NCBI RefSeq assembly: GCF_948329825.1 | Contig: NZ_CAOJCM010000003.1 | Coordinates: 310,001 to 374,000 of the forward strand | Direction of reading: 5' to 3' | Source of the DNA: Paenibacillus sp. JJ-100 | GTDB taxonomy: Bacteria > Bacillota > Bacilli > Paenibacillales > Paenibacillaceae | Length of the DNA stretch: 64,000 bases | Shown here: piece after piece, positions 52,477 to 63,098 of the stretch | Layout: each line of letters begins with the position of its first letter | How positions within the stretch are numbered: position 1 is the first letter of the stretch | The notes under the pieces: generated by a model | Told to the model about the DNA's origin: nothing | Databases searched by the model: none | The model's input: the letters and a program-made list of their open reading frames with translations, nothing else | Translations under genes and position numbers: made by a program

Positions 52477-52502
52477 CCGCTTGTTTGATGCTTCACAAGC
52501 GG
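52477..52502. repeat. 8-bp inverted repeat upstream of the ArsR gene
   Basis: CCGCTTGT (52477-52484) and ACAAGCGG (52495-52502) with a 10-nt spacer. It lies in the promoter region of the ArsR gene and could be its operator. Confidence 0.45.
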
Positions 52503-52547
52503 TAAAATTTCATAAGATTATCACCATACGTGAGGGTTATATCATGT

Positions 52548-52586
52548 GTAACAGTGCTATAGTCGGAATGTCTATAGCACTGTTAC
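52548..52586. repeat. 15-bp perfect inverted repeat between gntK and the ArsR gene
   Basis: GTAACAGTGCTATAG (52548-52562) and its exact complement (52572-52586), 9-nt loop. It follows the gntK stop by 44 bp on the minus strand and may act as a terminator, but there is no T-tract on either side. Length and perfection exceed what is usual for an operator. Confidence 0.75.
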
Positions 52587-52629
52587 GCAATGATGACGAA
52601 TCTTGAATTTTTGAGGGTCTTGAGAGACG

Positions 52630-54195
52630 CTATTGTGTGAATTCTCCATCCTGCATTATCCGATTCTGAAAAGCCGCGATGTCGGCGTATTCTTCTTCGA
52701 ATTTGCGGGAGATGCGAATAAAAATGGGCAGCAATTCACGATACACACGCACACTGTCCACGTGAGGTTGATGGCGGTGTGTCGATCCGATCATGCCGGA
52801 GACGGCACTTAAGGAATCGATACGGCCGGTAGCATACAGCCCAAGTACGGCCGCGCCAAGGCAAGAGCTCTCGATGCTTGCAGGGATGATGACATCCTGA
52901 TCGAAGATATCGGCCATCATCTGCCGCCATAGCTCGGAGCGGGCGAAGCCGCCGGTCGCCTGAATTTTTTTCGGACGGCCAATCTTCTCCTCAATCGCCA
53001 GCATGACCGTATACAGATTAAAGAGCACACCCTCCAGTGCTGCGCGAATCATATGCTCCTTCTTATGATGCAAGGTTAGGCCGAAGAATGAGCCTCGTGC
53101 ATTCGGATTCCAGAGCGGCGCGCGTTCCCCAGTCATGTAAGGGTGAAAGAGCAGCCCTTCGGAACCGGGTGGTACATTTTCGGCGACACGTGTCAGCACT
53201 TCATATGGATCGATGCCGAGCCGCTTGGCCGTCTCAACTTCAGAAGCCGCGAACTCATCCCGAATCCAGCGAAAGATGACTCCGCCGTTGTTCACCGGTC
53301 CCCCGATTACCCATAGATCCTCGGTAAGTGCATAACAGAAGAAACGCCCTTTGGGATCAGTCACCGGTTGATCAACAACCGTACGAATAGCACCGCTGGT
53401 GCCGATGGTCACCGCAACAACCCCGGGGTCAATGGCGTTCACGCCCAGATTCGAGAGTACGCCATCACTTGCTCCGATGACAAACGGAGTCGTCTCTGCA
53501 ATCCCCATTGCTTTGGCATATTCGGGGTTGAGTCCTTCTTTTAATACATGAGTTGTCGGTACAAGGGTGGAGAGATGTTCTGGAGTAATGCCAGCCACAT
53601 GAAGAGCTTCTGCATCCCAATCGAGCTTCTCCAGATTCATGAGTCCGGTAGCTGAAGCCATGGAGTGGTCAATGATATATTTGGAAAAGAGCCGATAGAA
53701 CACATATTCTTTCATGGAGATCAATTTATGGGTTTGCCGGAACATGTCGGGTTCTTCCCGGGTGAGCCACATGATCTTGGTTAGTGGAGACATCGGATGG
53801 ATCGGCGTACCCGTCCGCGAGTAGATTTCATGGCCGTTCATCTCCGATTTGAGCGCTTCTGTCCATTCGGCACTTCGATTATCTGCCCATGTCATCGCTC
53901 GCATCAGTGGTTTGCCTTGAGGATCTACAGGCAGGATGCTATGCATCGCGGAGCTGAACGAGACAAACAGAATGTCATCCGGCTTCACCCCTGCTCTGGA
54001 GGTGGCTTGCTGCACGGAGGTAAGGACTGCCTGGAAAATATCCTCCGCATCCTGTTCTGCTATTGCAGGAGTTGGTGTGTGTAGCGGATAGCCTGCACTG
54101 CCCTGGGCCACGATACTGCCGTTCTGTTCAAACAGCACGGCCTTGGTGGAGGTTGTGCCGATATCTACGCCGATCATGTAAGGTGAAGCCGCCAT
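52630..54195 (-). CDS. gntK: gluconokinase (FGGY family)
   Basis: A 521-residue sugar kinase that phosphorylates gluconate (or a closely related acid sugar) to the 6-phosphate. N-terminal ATP-binding MIGVDIGTTSTKAVLF, AEQDAEDIFQAVL, MTWADNRSAEW, SNLGVNAIDPGVVAVTIGTS, and the C-terminal QATGGFARSELWRQMMADIF with GAAVLGLYATG are those of Bacillus-type GntK. Length fits. It is last in a minus-strand operon after a sugar ABC transporter rather than a GntP permease, which suggests that the transporter supplies its substrate. Other FGGY kinases (xylulokinase) share the fold, so substrate is inferred. Confidence 0.82.
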   Translation of the reverse strand: MAASPYMIGVDIGTTSTKAVLFEQNGSIVAQGSAGYPLHTPTPAIAEQDAEDIFQAVLTSVQQATSRAGVKPDDILFVSFSSAMHSILPVDPQGKPLMRAMTWADNRSAEWTEALKSEMNGHEIYSRTGTPIHPMSPLTKIMWLTREEPDMFRQTHKLISMKEYVFYRLFSKYIIDHSMASATGLMNLEKLDWDAEALHVAGITPEHLSTLVPTTHVLKEGLNPEYAKAMGIAETTPFVIGASDGVLSNLGVNAIDPGVVAVTIGTSGAIRTVVDQPVTDPKGRFFCYALTEDLWVIGGPVNNGGVIFRWIRDEFAASEVETAKRLGIDPYEVLTRVAENVPPGSEGLLFHPYMTGERAPLWNPNARGSFFGLTLHHKKEHMIRAALEGVLFNLYTVMLAIEEKIGRPKKIQATGGFARSELWRQMMADIFDQDVIIPASIESSCLGAAVLGLYATGRIDSLSAVSGMIGSTHRHQPHVDSVRVYRELLPIFIRISRKFEEEYADIAAFQNRIMQDGEFTQ

Positions 54196-54275
54196 TGGTG
54201 ATCATCCCTCTTTCTTGGAAAATGAGCCTCTTGTATAGAATAGAATATCAGAGTTGAGGGATGGATCAAAATTCC

Positions 54276-55103
54276 TTAATCTTTCACAGCTCCCGCAGCG
54301 ATATCCGAGATGAACTGGCGGCTGATGAACAGGAACATCAGGATAAGCGGGAGAACCGCGAGCAGGGTGCCTGCAATGACCATCGCGTAGTCTGTGTTAT
54401 AGAGTCCGTTTAATTGAGACAAAGCGATCTGGAGCGTGTATTTACGTGCATCTGTCAGTATAATCAGTGGCCAGAGGTAGTCGTTCCATACCCCGATAAA
54501 AGTAAAGGCACCGAGAAAAGCAAACGCAGGACGCAGAATGGGCAATGCAACGTTCCAATATAAGCGAAAGAAGTTACACCCGTCGATCCGTCCGGCATCC
54601 AGCAGATCATTCGGAATGGATTCTGTCGCGTACTGCCGTATCCAGAAGATGCCGAAGGCATTGACCATGCCCGGTATAATGAGGGCTTTGAAGGAACCCA
54701 CCCAGCCGAACGTGGCCATCAGCACGAAGGATGGTACCAGCGAGAGCTGGGAAGGCACCATCATGGTGGCGAGCAGCAGAACGAAGAGCCACTTTTTGCC
54801 CGGAAACTCAAACTTCGCAAAAGCAAACCCCGCCAGTGAATCAAAAAACAACACCAACATGGTCACAACACCCGACACAAACAATGTATTTAAGAAAGCC
54901 CCCCAGAAGTCAATCTGCTGCAGCACGCGCGTAATGTTGTTCCATAGTTCACTGCCGAACCAGAGCTGAGGCGGAAACTTATAGATGTCGGACGTCGTCC
55001 GAGTGGACATAACGATCAGCCAATAGAACGGGAACATGGATATGAGCATGCCACCGATCAGGCCAACATACAGCACCAGCGACTTGAGATGTTTGGACAC
55101 CAT
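54276..55103 (-). CDS. sugar ABC transporter permease (MalG type)
   Basis: A 275-residue permease with six membrane segments, EAA-loop variant NDLLDAGRIDGCNFFRLYWN, and the C-terminal ISRQFISDIAAGAVKD. GGGAGGAGC lies 6 nt before ATG. It is third in an SBP-permease-permease-kinase operon. Confidence 0.92.
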   Translation of the reverse strand: MVSKHLKSLVLYVGLIGGMLISMFPFYWLIVMSTRTTSDIYKFPPQLWFGSELWNNITRVLQQIDFWGAFLNTLFVSGVVTMLVLFFDSLAGFAFAKFEFPGKKWLFVLLLATMMVPSQLSLVPSFVLMATFGWVGSFKALIIPGMVNAFGIFWIRQYATESIPNDLLDAGRIDGCNFFRLYWNVALPILRPAFAFLGAFTFIGVWNDYLWPLIILTDARKYTLQIALSQLNGLYNTDYAMVIAGTLLAVLPLILMFLFISRQFISDIAAGAVKD

Positions 55104-55124
55104 GAACGCTCCTCCCTTGTCATA

Positions 55125-56075
55125 TCAGGATGATTTGCCTTGAACAAGCTTCCAGTTCACGATGGAGAACAGGGCGATGATCAGGAACATGCCCCAGCCA
55201 ACGGCAGCGCCGTATCCGAAGTAATTGTTGATAAAGGATTCCCGGTACAGATACAACACGATCGTCATACCTGCGGCTCCAGCTCCACCGTCATTCCCCA
55301 CCAGCACCTGCGGTTCAGTGAATAGCTGCATGCCGCCGATGGTCGAGGTGATTACGGTGAACAGGATGACCGGGCGCAGCATCGGAATGGTGATGCGGAA
55401 GAAGGATTGTACAGCAGATGCCCCGTCGATTTTAGCTGCTTCATACAATGTCTGGGGGATGCTCTGGAGTCCGGCCAGATAGATAATGGCGTTATATCCC
55501 GTCCAGCGCCAGACAACCATGGAGGAGATGGCTACTTGGATGCCCCATGGTGCATTCAGCCACTCGACCACCGGGAGGCCCACCGACTGTAAAAGATAAT
55601 TAAGGAAGCCGTAGTTGTTAGCAAATAAAGCTCCGAAGATAATTGCTACTGCCACAATGGACGTCACGTTGGGCAGAAAGTATCCAACCCGAAACAGGGT
55701 ACGGAACTTGACGAAAGGTGCATGCAGTAAAAAGGCAATCAAGAGGGCGAAGAAGAGCATCGGAACAGTCGCGTAGATCCAGATCATGAGTGTGTTGCCC
55801 ACCGCTTGCCAGAATTCAGCATCGGTAAGCATATATTTGAAATTGTTCAGGCCGTTATACGTCATGACACCAATACCATCCCATTTATGGAACGCCAGAT
55901 ACAGCGAGAAGGCAATCGGGAACAGTCCGAACACGGCGAACAGAATGTAAAATGGCGAGATGGCAACATAAAGCGCGCGATTCTCCCATATGCGAGTCCA
56001 GAGCGACTTTTGCGGGTCCAGATCAGGTTGAAATGAACTGGAGTCTGGGGACATGCGAGGTTCGGTAACAGCCAT
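55125..56075 (-). CDS. sugar ABC transporter permease (MalF type)
   Basis: A 316-residue permease with a 35-residue soluble N-terminus, six membrane segments, and EAA loop TLYEAAKIDGASAVQSFFRI. AAAGGAGGA lies 7 nt before ATG. It pairs with the next permease, 21 bp downstream. Confidence 0.92.
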   Translation of the reverse strand: MAVTEPRMSPDSSSFQPDLDPQKSLWTRIWENRALYVAISPFYILFAVFGLFPIAFSLYLAFHKWDGIGVMTYNGLNNFKYMLTDAEFWQAVGNTLMIWIYATVPMLFFALLIAFLLHAPFVKFRTLFRVGYFLPNVTSIVAVAIIFGALFANNYGFLNYLLQSVGLPVVEWLNAPWGIQVAISSMVVWRWTGYNAIIYLAGLQSIPQTLYEAAKIDGASAVQSFFRITIPMLRPVILFTVITSTIGGMQLFTEPQVLVGNDGGAGAAGMTIVLYLYRESFINNYFGYGAAVGWGMFLIIALFSIVNWKLVQGKSS

Positions 56076-56191
56076 ATGAATTCCTCCTTTGCGGATAGTG
56101 AAACTACATCAACGCGAGACTACTGAAGCCGAATATAACCGAATGATCCATGTTGGGATGAAAAAGGATCACAAAGGATTAAGAGGCCGCT

Positions 56192-57466
56192 TTAACGTTG
56201 TAACTCCCGTTCAACACGGTGCACCGTATCCGGCCAGACCTGCTGCGGATCAGCATTCTGTTTGGCGATATCATTCAGCCGCCTAGTAATGATGCTGTTG
56301 ACGGATGGATATCGTTCACCAAAAAAGGCTTCCGGCACATGCCGTGCAGATTCCGCAAATACCGGACCTGTCGCCTGCCCACCGAAGAAGGGTTCATGCT
56401 CTTGCATGGCTGGTGAATCAAACACGCCTGGGGCCGACGGGAACAAGTTGATCGTCTTATATTGCTCCAATTGGTTCTCTGGACTTTGGAGCCAGCGGAT
56501 GAGTTCAAAGGCCTCTTCAGGATGTTTGCTGGATTTTAAAATGGAGAGAAAGGAGCCGCCATTATTGCCATCTCCTCCAGGAGCACGCGTGACACGCCAT
56601 GCGCCCGAGGTGTCTGGCGCAGCCTCCTGAAGCACCTGTTTCATCCAGACTGCACCGACGAAGGAGGCAATTTCTCCATTATTCATCGCTGCATTCCAGC
56701 CGGGTGTCCAGCCATCTGCGTTGGCGAGTAGTCCTTTTTCTTTAAAAGTAACAGCAGTATTCCAGCTTGTGCGTACAGCAGGAGAGTCCATGCCGATAAA
56801 CGAACCATCCGGGCGGAAATAACGTTCGGGAGATTGGGAGAGCACTTGACTGTAAACGCTTCCAATATTATCGGTTAGAAAAACCTTTCCCTCGAACTTC
56901 TCCTTAATTTGCTCTCCGGCAGCTGCATAGGTTTCCCAGTTGTTGATCTGGCTTGCAACCTGCTCCGGTTCTGATGGTAGCCCTGCTTCTTTGAACAGGT
57001 CTGCGCGATAGAATAGTGCTGTCGGCCCCGTATCCATAGGGAATCCGATCATCTGTCCGTTTGGCGTTACGCCCTGCTTCCATTTCCAAGGTAAATATTG
57101 GTCTTCTACCTCACTTGCGCCAAGATCGTACAAGTTATAGAAACGGTCCTCGCTTGGAAATAGCTCCATAATCCAGTCGTTAAGTGCTACGATGTCAGGC
57201 TCACCTGAACGTGCAGCTAGGGTGGTTTTAAGTTTGGCTTTGAAATCTCCGCCGATCTTCTGGGCAATTAGTTCAATATTCGGAAACTTTTCTTTAGCCT
57301 TGGCAAGAAGTTCGTCATCAATGGATCGGTTCCAATACCATAATGTAAGCGTTATCTTTTTGTTGGATGCCGAATCATCTTGTCCCGACCAGATGGAGCA
57401 TCCGCTGATGAACAGGACACAGACCATGATGATGGCTGTCCAGCAGGTTCTTTTACGGCCGATCAT
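56192..57466 (-). CDS. extracellular sugar-binding lipoprotein (ABC transporter)
   Basis: A 424-residue family-1 binding protein. Signal peptide with lipobox ISGC near residue 23, then ITLTLWYWNRSIDDELLAKA, VALNDWIMELFPSE and MIGFPMDTGPTALFYRADLF. It heads the operon that ends with gntK. GAGGGGG lies 7 nt before the ATG. Probable ligand: a sugar or sugar acid feeding the kinase. Confidence 0.92.
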   Translation of the reverse strand: MIGRKRTCWTAIIMVCVLFISGCSIWSGQDDSASNKKITLTLWYWNRSIDDELLAKAKEKFPNIELIAQKIGGDFKAKLKTTLAARSGEPDIVALNDWIMELFPSEDRFYNLYDLGASEVEDQYLPWKWKQGVTPNGQMIGFPMDTGPTALFYRADLFKEAGLPSEPEQVASQINNWETYAAAGEQIKEKFEGKVFLTDNIGSVYSQVLSQSPERYFRPDGSFIGMDSPAVRTSWNTAVTFKEKGLLANADGWTPGWNAAMNNGEIASFVGAVWMKQVLQEAAPDTSGAWRVTRAPGGDGNNGGSFLSILKSSKHPEEAFELIRWLQSPENQLEQYKTINLFPSAPGVFDSPAMQEHEPFFGGQATGPVFAESARHVPEAFFGERYPSVNSIITRRLNDIAKQNADPQQVWPDTVHRVERELQR

Positions 57467-57532
57467 GTGAATAACCCCCTCATCATTAAGTTTGAGGCAA
57501 GAAGTGCCAAACTACAGCTGGGCTTCATGGAC

Positions 57533-57547
57533 TACACCAATAGTGTA
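57533..57547 (-). promoter_or_regulatory. dyad upstream of the binding-protein gene
   Basis: TACAC-CAATA-GTGTA, itself inside a wider TTCAT/ATGAA pair when read on the minus strand. It lies 67 bp upstream of the binding-protein start, suitable for an operator of the sugar operon. Confidence 0.4.
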
Positions 57548-57626
57548 TGAACAATTTTTAAACTCATGCCCATTATTCTTCATATAAAACACTAGCATTG
57601 TTTCTACTGCATAACATAATAATTAG

Positions 57627-57699
57627 TAGTTACTTTAAAAATAAAAGTTACTTGACACATGATAATTTTTATTTTAAACTTACTTACATTAAGTAACTA
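57627..57699 (+). promoter_or_regulatory. promoter with three TAGTTACTT-type elements upstream of the ribA-like gene
   Basis: TTGACA (57652-57657) and TAAACT (57675-57680) are 17 bp apart. TAGTTACTT or AGTTACTT occurs at 57627 and 57646, and inverted as AAGTAACTA at 57691; TTACTTACATTAAGTAA (57680-57696) is a palindrome over the expected start. A single dimeric repressor, of MarR/HxlR type for example, could bind all. It lies 160 bp before the ATG at 57857. Confidence 0.65.
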
Positions 57700-57856
57700 A
57701 TTATAGTGAGAATAATATAGATACGTAATAATTAGCTGTGCATATGATCGTATTCAGTGGTTGTTTGAATAACGAGTGATCCCAAAATTAAACATTTGCG
57801 AATGTAATATATTGTGACAAGACGAGATAAAGATGGCTTAATAGGAGGAAGAAACG

Positions 57857-58630
57857 ATGATCAATTCACATATTATTCAGTTGCTTGCACCTAAAATCCA
57901 AAGTTTTCCGAGTGGAAAAGAATTTATATATCTGGTGGGGCCGATCAAACTTCCCGTTAATCTGGATGGGGAAACCCAGACATTTCAATGGTACAGTTGG
58001 TTAAAATCCGACAAAGCGATGGAGAGTGGAGAACTGATTGCTTCTCTTGCGGATGCTGAACTGGCAGAGCACCAGCAATCGAGCGTGCTTGTGTATGGTG
58101 ATTTCGCTGCATCTCAGGAAGCGTTGATTCGGATGCATAGCATCTGTCACACGGGCGATATCTTCGGCAGTAAACGTTGTGACTGTGGATTTCAGCTGGA
58201 GCAATCGATGAAGATGATTGCAGCACACGGCGCAGGTGCACTGTTCTATCTGGCGAATCATGAAGGACGGGGCATTGGTCTGTTCAGCAAGGCGATGGCT
58301 TATATTTTGCAAGAAGAAGGTTTGGATACGGTAGATGCGAACTTGCAGCTCGGGTTCACGGATGACGCACGGAATTATGATGATGCGATTGCTGTATTGC
58401 GTGCACTTCGCCAGGCTCCAGTTACTCTGATTACGAATAATCCACGCAAGCTGGCAGCTTTGCAGGAAGCAGGGCTCAATGTGGGCGGACGTGTTCCGCT
58501 GTGGGGAGATCGGTCAGCGTATAACGAAAAGTATCTGCAAACTAAAGTTAAACGTTCGGGTCATCTTGCGGAGATCGATGGCTGGGTAGATGCTGAGACA
58601 GATGCACGCATTCCACATGCACAGGCTTGA
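57857..58630 (+). CDS. GTP cyclohydrolase II-like protein, stand-alone
   Basis: A 257-residue protein with the GTP cyclohydrolase II core: HSICHTGDIFGSKRCDCGFQ supplies the zinc-binding cysteines, and NHEGRGIGLFSKAMAYILQE the catalytic region, followed by LITNNPRKLAALQEAGL. GTP cyclohydrolase II opens GTP to a diaminopyrimidine, the first step of riboflavin synthesis. No DHBP synthase domain or other rib genes are present, the N-terminal 80 residues are not the usual RibA lead, and transcription is from an operator-rich promoter, so it may serve a specialised (non-riboflavin) pathway. RBS AGGAGG 9 nt upstream. Confidence 0.85.
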   Translation: MINSHIIQLLAPKIQSFPSGKEFIYLVGPIKLPVNLDGETQTFQWYSWLKSDKAMESGELIASLADAELAEHQQSSVLVYGDFAASQEALIRMHSICHTGDIFGSKRCDCGFQLEQSMKMIAAHGAGALFYLANHEGRGIGLFSKAMAYILQEEGLDTVDANLQLGFTDDARNYDDAIAVLRALRQAPVTLITNNPRKLAALQEAGLNVGGRVPLWGDRSAYNEKYLQTKVKRSGHLAEIDGWVDAETDARIPHAQA

Positions 58631-58662
58631 CGAATGCATCTAGACTGTAAATATGAATCCGT

Positions 58663-58714
58663 GGGCTGTTACGATGCTTTTCACATTGAAAAGTAGCGTG
58701 GCAGTCTTTTTTTT
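58663..58714 (+). terminator. Rho-independent terminator after the ribA-like gene
   Basis: A 43-nt imperfect hairpin (58664-58706): CTTTTCA pairs with TGAAAAG around CAT, and the outer GGCTGTTACG pairs with CGTGGCAGTC with two G-U pairs, followed by eight to ten Ts. Confidence 0.88.
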
Positions 58715-58827
58715 GTGGAGCAAAATGTATGAGGGTGGTAAGGAATATCGCTTGGGGTCTGGATCTTCAATCTTCAATAATATTGTTCTCGAACTCGGTC
58801 TACTTGTCAATGAATGCCTTAAAAGTC

Positions 58828-58855
58828 TTGCTGTGGATATGTGACGGATTATACA
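58828..58855 (+). promoter_or_regulatory. glpP-glpK promoter
   Basis: TTGCTG (58828-58833) and TATACA (58850-58855) with 16-bp spacing, 35 bp before the glpP start. There is no leader terminator between it and glpP, in contrast to glpD. Confidence 0.65.
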
Positions 58856-58889
58856 ATAGGGACATCAGATCATTGCAGGAGGAACAATC

Positions 58890-60967
<2,078 letters not shown>

Positions 60968-61206
60968 AAGAGATCAGGTGTGTCATATCTCGTGTATGGG
61001 TATTTGTACTTTTTTGTTAAGTATATGCTATATATGATATTTACTAGTTGAAAATGATGTAAAACTTACAGGGATTAAATTCCTGGATTGTTCAAACCAG
61101 TTGCCCACAATAAGGAAAAATACAAGTTTAGTGGATTGCTTTGAAATTCCAACCTTATCCCCGAAAAAGTTTTTAAATTTTTTTGAATAATGTGTCAAAT
61201 CAGGCC
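60968..61206 (+). other. glpK-glpD intergenic region
   Basis: An AT-rich stretch of about 240 bp upstream of the glpD promoter. No gene and no clear terminator for glpK was seen. Confidence 0.5.
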
Positions 61207-61235
61207 TTCACGCCATCGAAATTCTGTGATAGGAT
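61207..61235 (+). promoter_or_regulatory. glpD promoter
   Basis: TTCACG (61207-61212) and TAGGAT (61230-61235) with 17-bp spacing, placing the start of transcription about 35 bp before the leader terminator. Confidence 0.6.
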
Positions 61236-61274
61236 TAAGTCACAAGTTAAAAAATGATGTCTGGAGATCGGGAG

Positions 61275-61325
61275 GGACCACGTGCGTTCAGCAATTGCTG
61301 AGCGAATGACGTGGTCCTTTTTTTG
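61275..61325 (+). terminator. glpD leader terminator, GlpP antitermination target
   Basis: GGACCACGT (61275-61283) pairs with ACGTGGTCC (61309-61317), with an inner palindrome CAGCAATTGCTG, and is followed by T8. It lies between the promoter and glpD, where Bacillus glp leaders carry the terminator relieved by GlpP plus glycerol-3-phosphate. Expected to be off without glycerol. Confidence 0.88.
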
Positions 61326-61370
61326 TTGTTTTTTAGAGATAAAACAAGGTAAATAATGGAGGTCTACGAC

Positions 61371-63029
61371 ATGAAAGCAACGTTCTCGGCGACAAAACGA
61401 ATGGAATATATGAATCAGATGTCAGATGCACAATTTGACGTATTGATTATTGGTGGCGGTATAACGGGGGCTGGGATTGCATTAGACGCGGTGTCTCGTG
61501 GGTTGAAGACCGCACTGGTGGAGATGCAAGATTTCGCGGCAGGCACTTCCAGCCGTTCTACCAAACTGGTTCATGGTGGTTTGCGTTATCTGAAGCAGTT
61601 TGAAGTGAAGATGGTAGCCGAAGTTGGACGGGAGCGAGCGGTTGTCTATGAGAATGGACCCCATGTAACAACCCCTGAACCCATGTTATTGCCGATCTAT
61701 CAAAACGGTACATTCGGCCGGTTCAGTACTTCTATTGGTCTGATGGTCTACGACCGGCTTGCTGGAGTGAAACGTAGTGAACGACGGCAGATGCTGAATG
61801 CCCATGAGACATCATCTACCGAGCCTTTGCTGCGGAGCCAGGGTCTGTTGGGAGGCGGACGTTATGTGGAATACCGGACCGACGATGCCAGGCTTACGAT
61901 CGAAGTGATGAAGGAAGCAGTTCGGCGCGGGGCACTGGCCGTTAACTATATGAAAGCTGTCTCCTTCGAGAAGGAGAACGGGATCATTACGGGCATCCAG
62001 GCCATCGATCAATTGAATGGAAACCGCTATTCGCTTCGAGCCAAAAAAGTCATCAATGCTTCGGGCCCATGGGTGGATGCGTTGCGTGAAGTAGATGGAT
62101 CCCGTCAAGGGAAAACGCTGCAGATGACCAAAGGCATTCATCTGGTATTCGACGGTGCACGCTTTCCCCTACGGCAGGCGGTTTATTTTGATACAACGGA
62201 TGGGCGTATGGTGTTTGCTGTGCCAAGGGACGGCAAAACGTATGTGGGCACTACGGACACGGTATATCGTGAGGACCCCGCCCATCCCCTCATCTCAGAG
62301 GCAGACCGCAATTATGTCATTGATGCAGTGAACGGTATGTTCCCGAATGTCCGTATTGGCCCCGAGGATGTGGAGTCCGGATGGGCAGGCGTGCGTCCAC
62401 TGATTCATGAAGAGGGGAAGGGACCTTCAGAGATTTCACGTAAGGATGAAATCTGGGAGTCGAAATCAGGCTTGATTACCATTGCCGGAGGCAAATTGAC
62501 GGGGTATCGCAAGATGGCGGAGATGGTCATGGATTTGGTCACTCGTCAGTTGCAGCAGGAGTTTGGGCTAACCCCGGGGCCATGCGTAACCAAAAAGATG
62601 CCGATCTCCGGGGGAGATGTCGGCGGCTCAGCTGGATATGTATCGTATACCGAACGTAAGATCAAGGATGGCGTTGCGCTGGGGCTGGATCGGCAAGCGG
62701 CAGAGCGGCTTGCGCGTACGTATGGTTCCAATGTAGATGCGTTGTATGAGCGCATGCCTGATCCACGAACCAAAGCTGAGCTTCATGGGATGCCGCAGGA
62801 GCTTTTGCTAATGCTTCGTTATGCTATAGAAGAAGAGATGGCGGCTACACCAGCTGATTTTTGGGTACGCCGAACGGGGGATTTGTTTTTCCGCATCGAC
62901 GAGGTTCGCCGTTATAAATTGGCAGTCAGCACCTACATGGCAGAGCAGCTTGGCTGGTCAGAACAGCAGGCAGCGTCCTATGCGAAGGAACTGGATCAAC
63001 TGCTACTGGAAGCATCCGGAAAATGCTAG
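61371..63029 (+). CDS. glpD: aerobic glycerol-3-phosphate dehydrogenase
   Basis: A 552-residue FAD enzyme at the membrane that oxidises glycerol-3-phosphate to dihydroxyacetone phosphate and reduces quinone. FAD-binding motif DVLIIGGGITGAGIALDAVS near residue 25, SSRSTKLVHGGLRYL with the conserved Arg/His, FAVPRDGKTYVGTTDT, and GLITIAGGKLTGYRKMAE at the C-terminal nucleotide region. ATG 61371 follows TGGAGGT at 8 nt; ATG 61356 would precede that box. Its mRNA begins with the leader terminator above. Confidence 0.95.
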   Translation: MKATFSATKRMEYMNQMSDAQFDVLIIGGGITGAGIALDAVSRGLKTALVEMQDFAAGTSSRSTKLVHGGLRYLKQFEVKMVAEVGRERAVVYENGPHVTTPEPMLLPIYQNGTFGRFSTSIGLMVYDRLAGVKRSERRQMLNAHETSSTEPLLRSQGLLGGGRYVEYRTDDARLTIEVMKEAVRRGALAVNYMKAVSFEKENGIITGIQAIDQLNGNRYSLRAKKVINASGPWVDALREVDGSRQGKTLQMTKGIHLVFDGARFPLRQAVYFDTTDGRMVFAVPRDGKTYVGTTDTVYREDPAHPLISEADRNYVIDAVNGMFPNVRIGPEDVESGWAGVRPLIHEEGKGPSEISRKDEIWESKSGLITIAGGKLTGYRKMAEMVMDLVTRQLQQEFGLTPGPCVTKKMPISGGDVGGSAGYVSYTERKIKDGVALGLDRQAAERLARTYGSNVDALYERMPDPRTKAELHGMPQELLLMLRYAIEEEMAATPADFWVRRTGDLFFRIDEVRRYKLAVSTYMAEQLGWSEQQAASYAKELDQLLLEASGKC

Positions 63030-63098
63030 AGCGGAAGGATTTTGCGGGTTCGGGTCGAATGGAACATGTAAGCGTATAACTGAGAGGGGATTACATCC

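Noticed and set aside
58663-58714. GlpP-controlled leader of glpP-glpK
   Set aside because: The hairpin lies upstream of the best glpP promoter (58828) and directly after the ribA-like gene, so it is better read as that gene's terminator.
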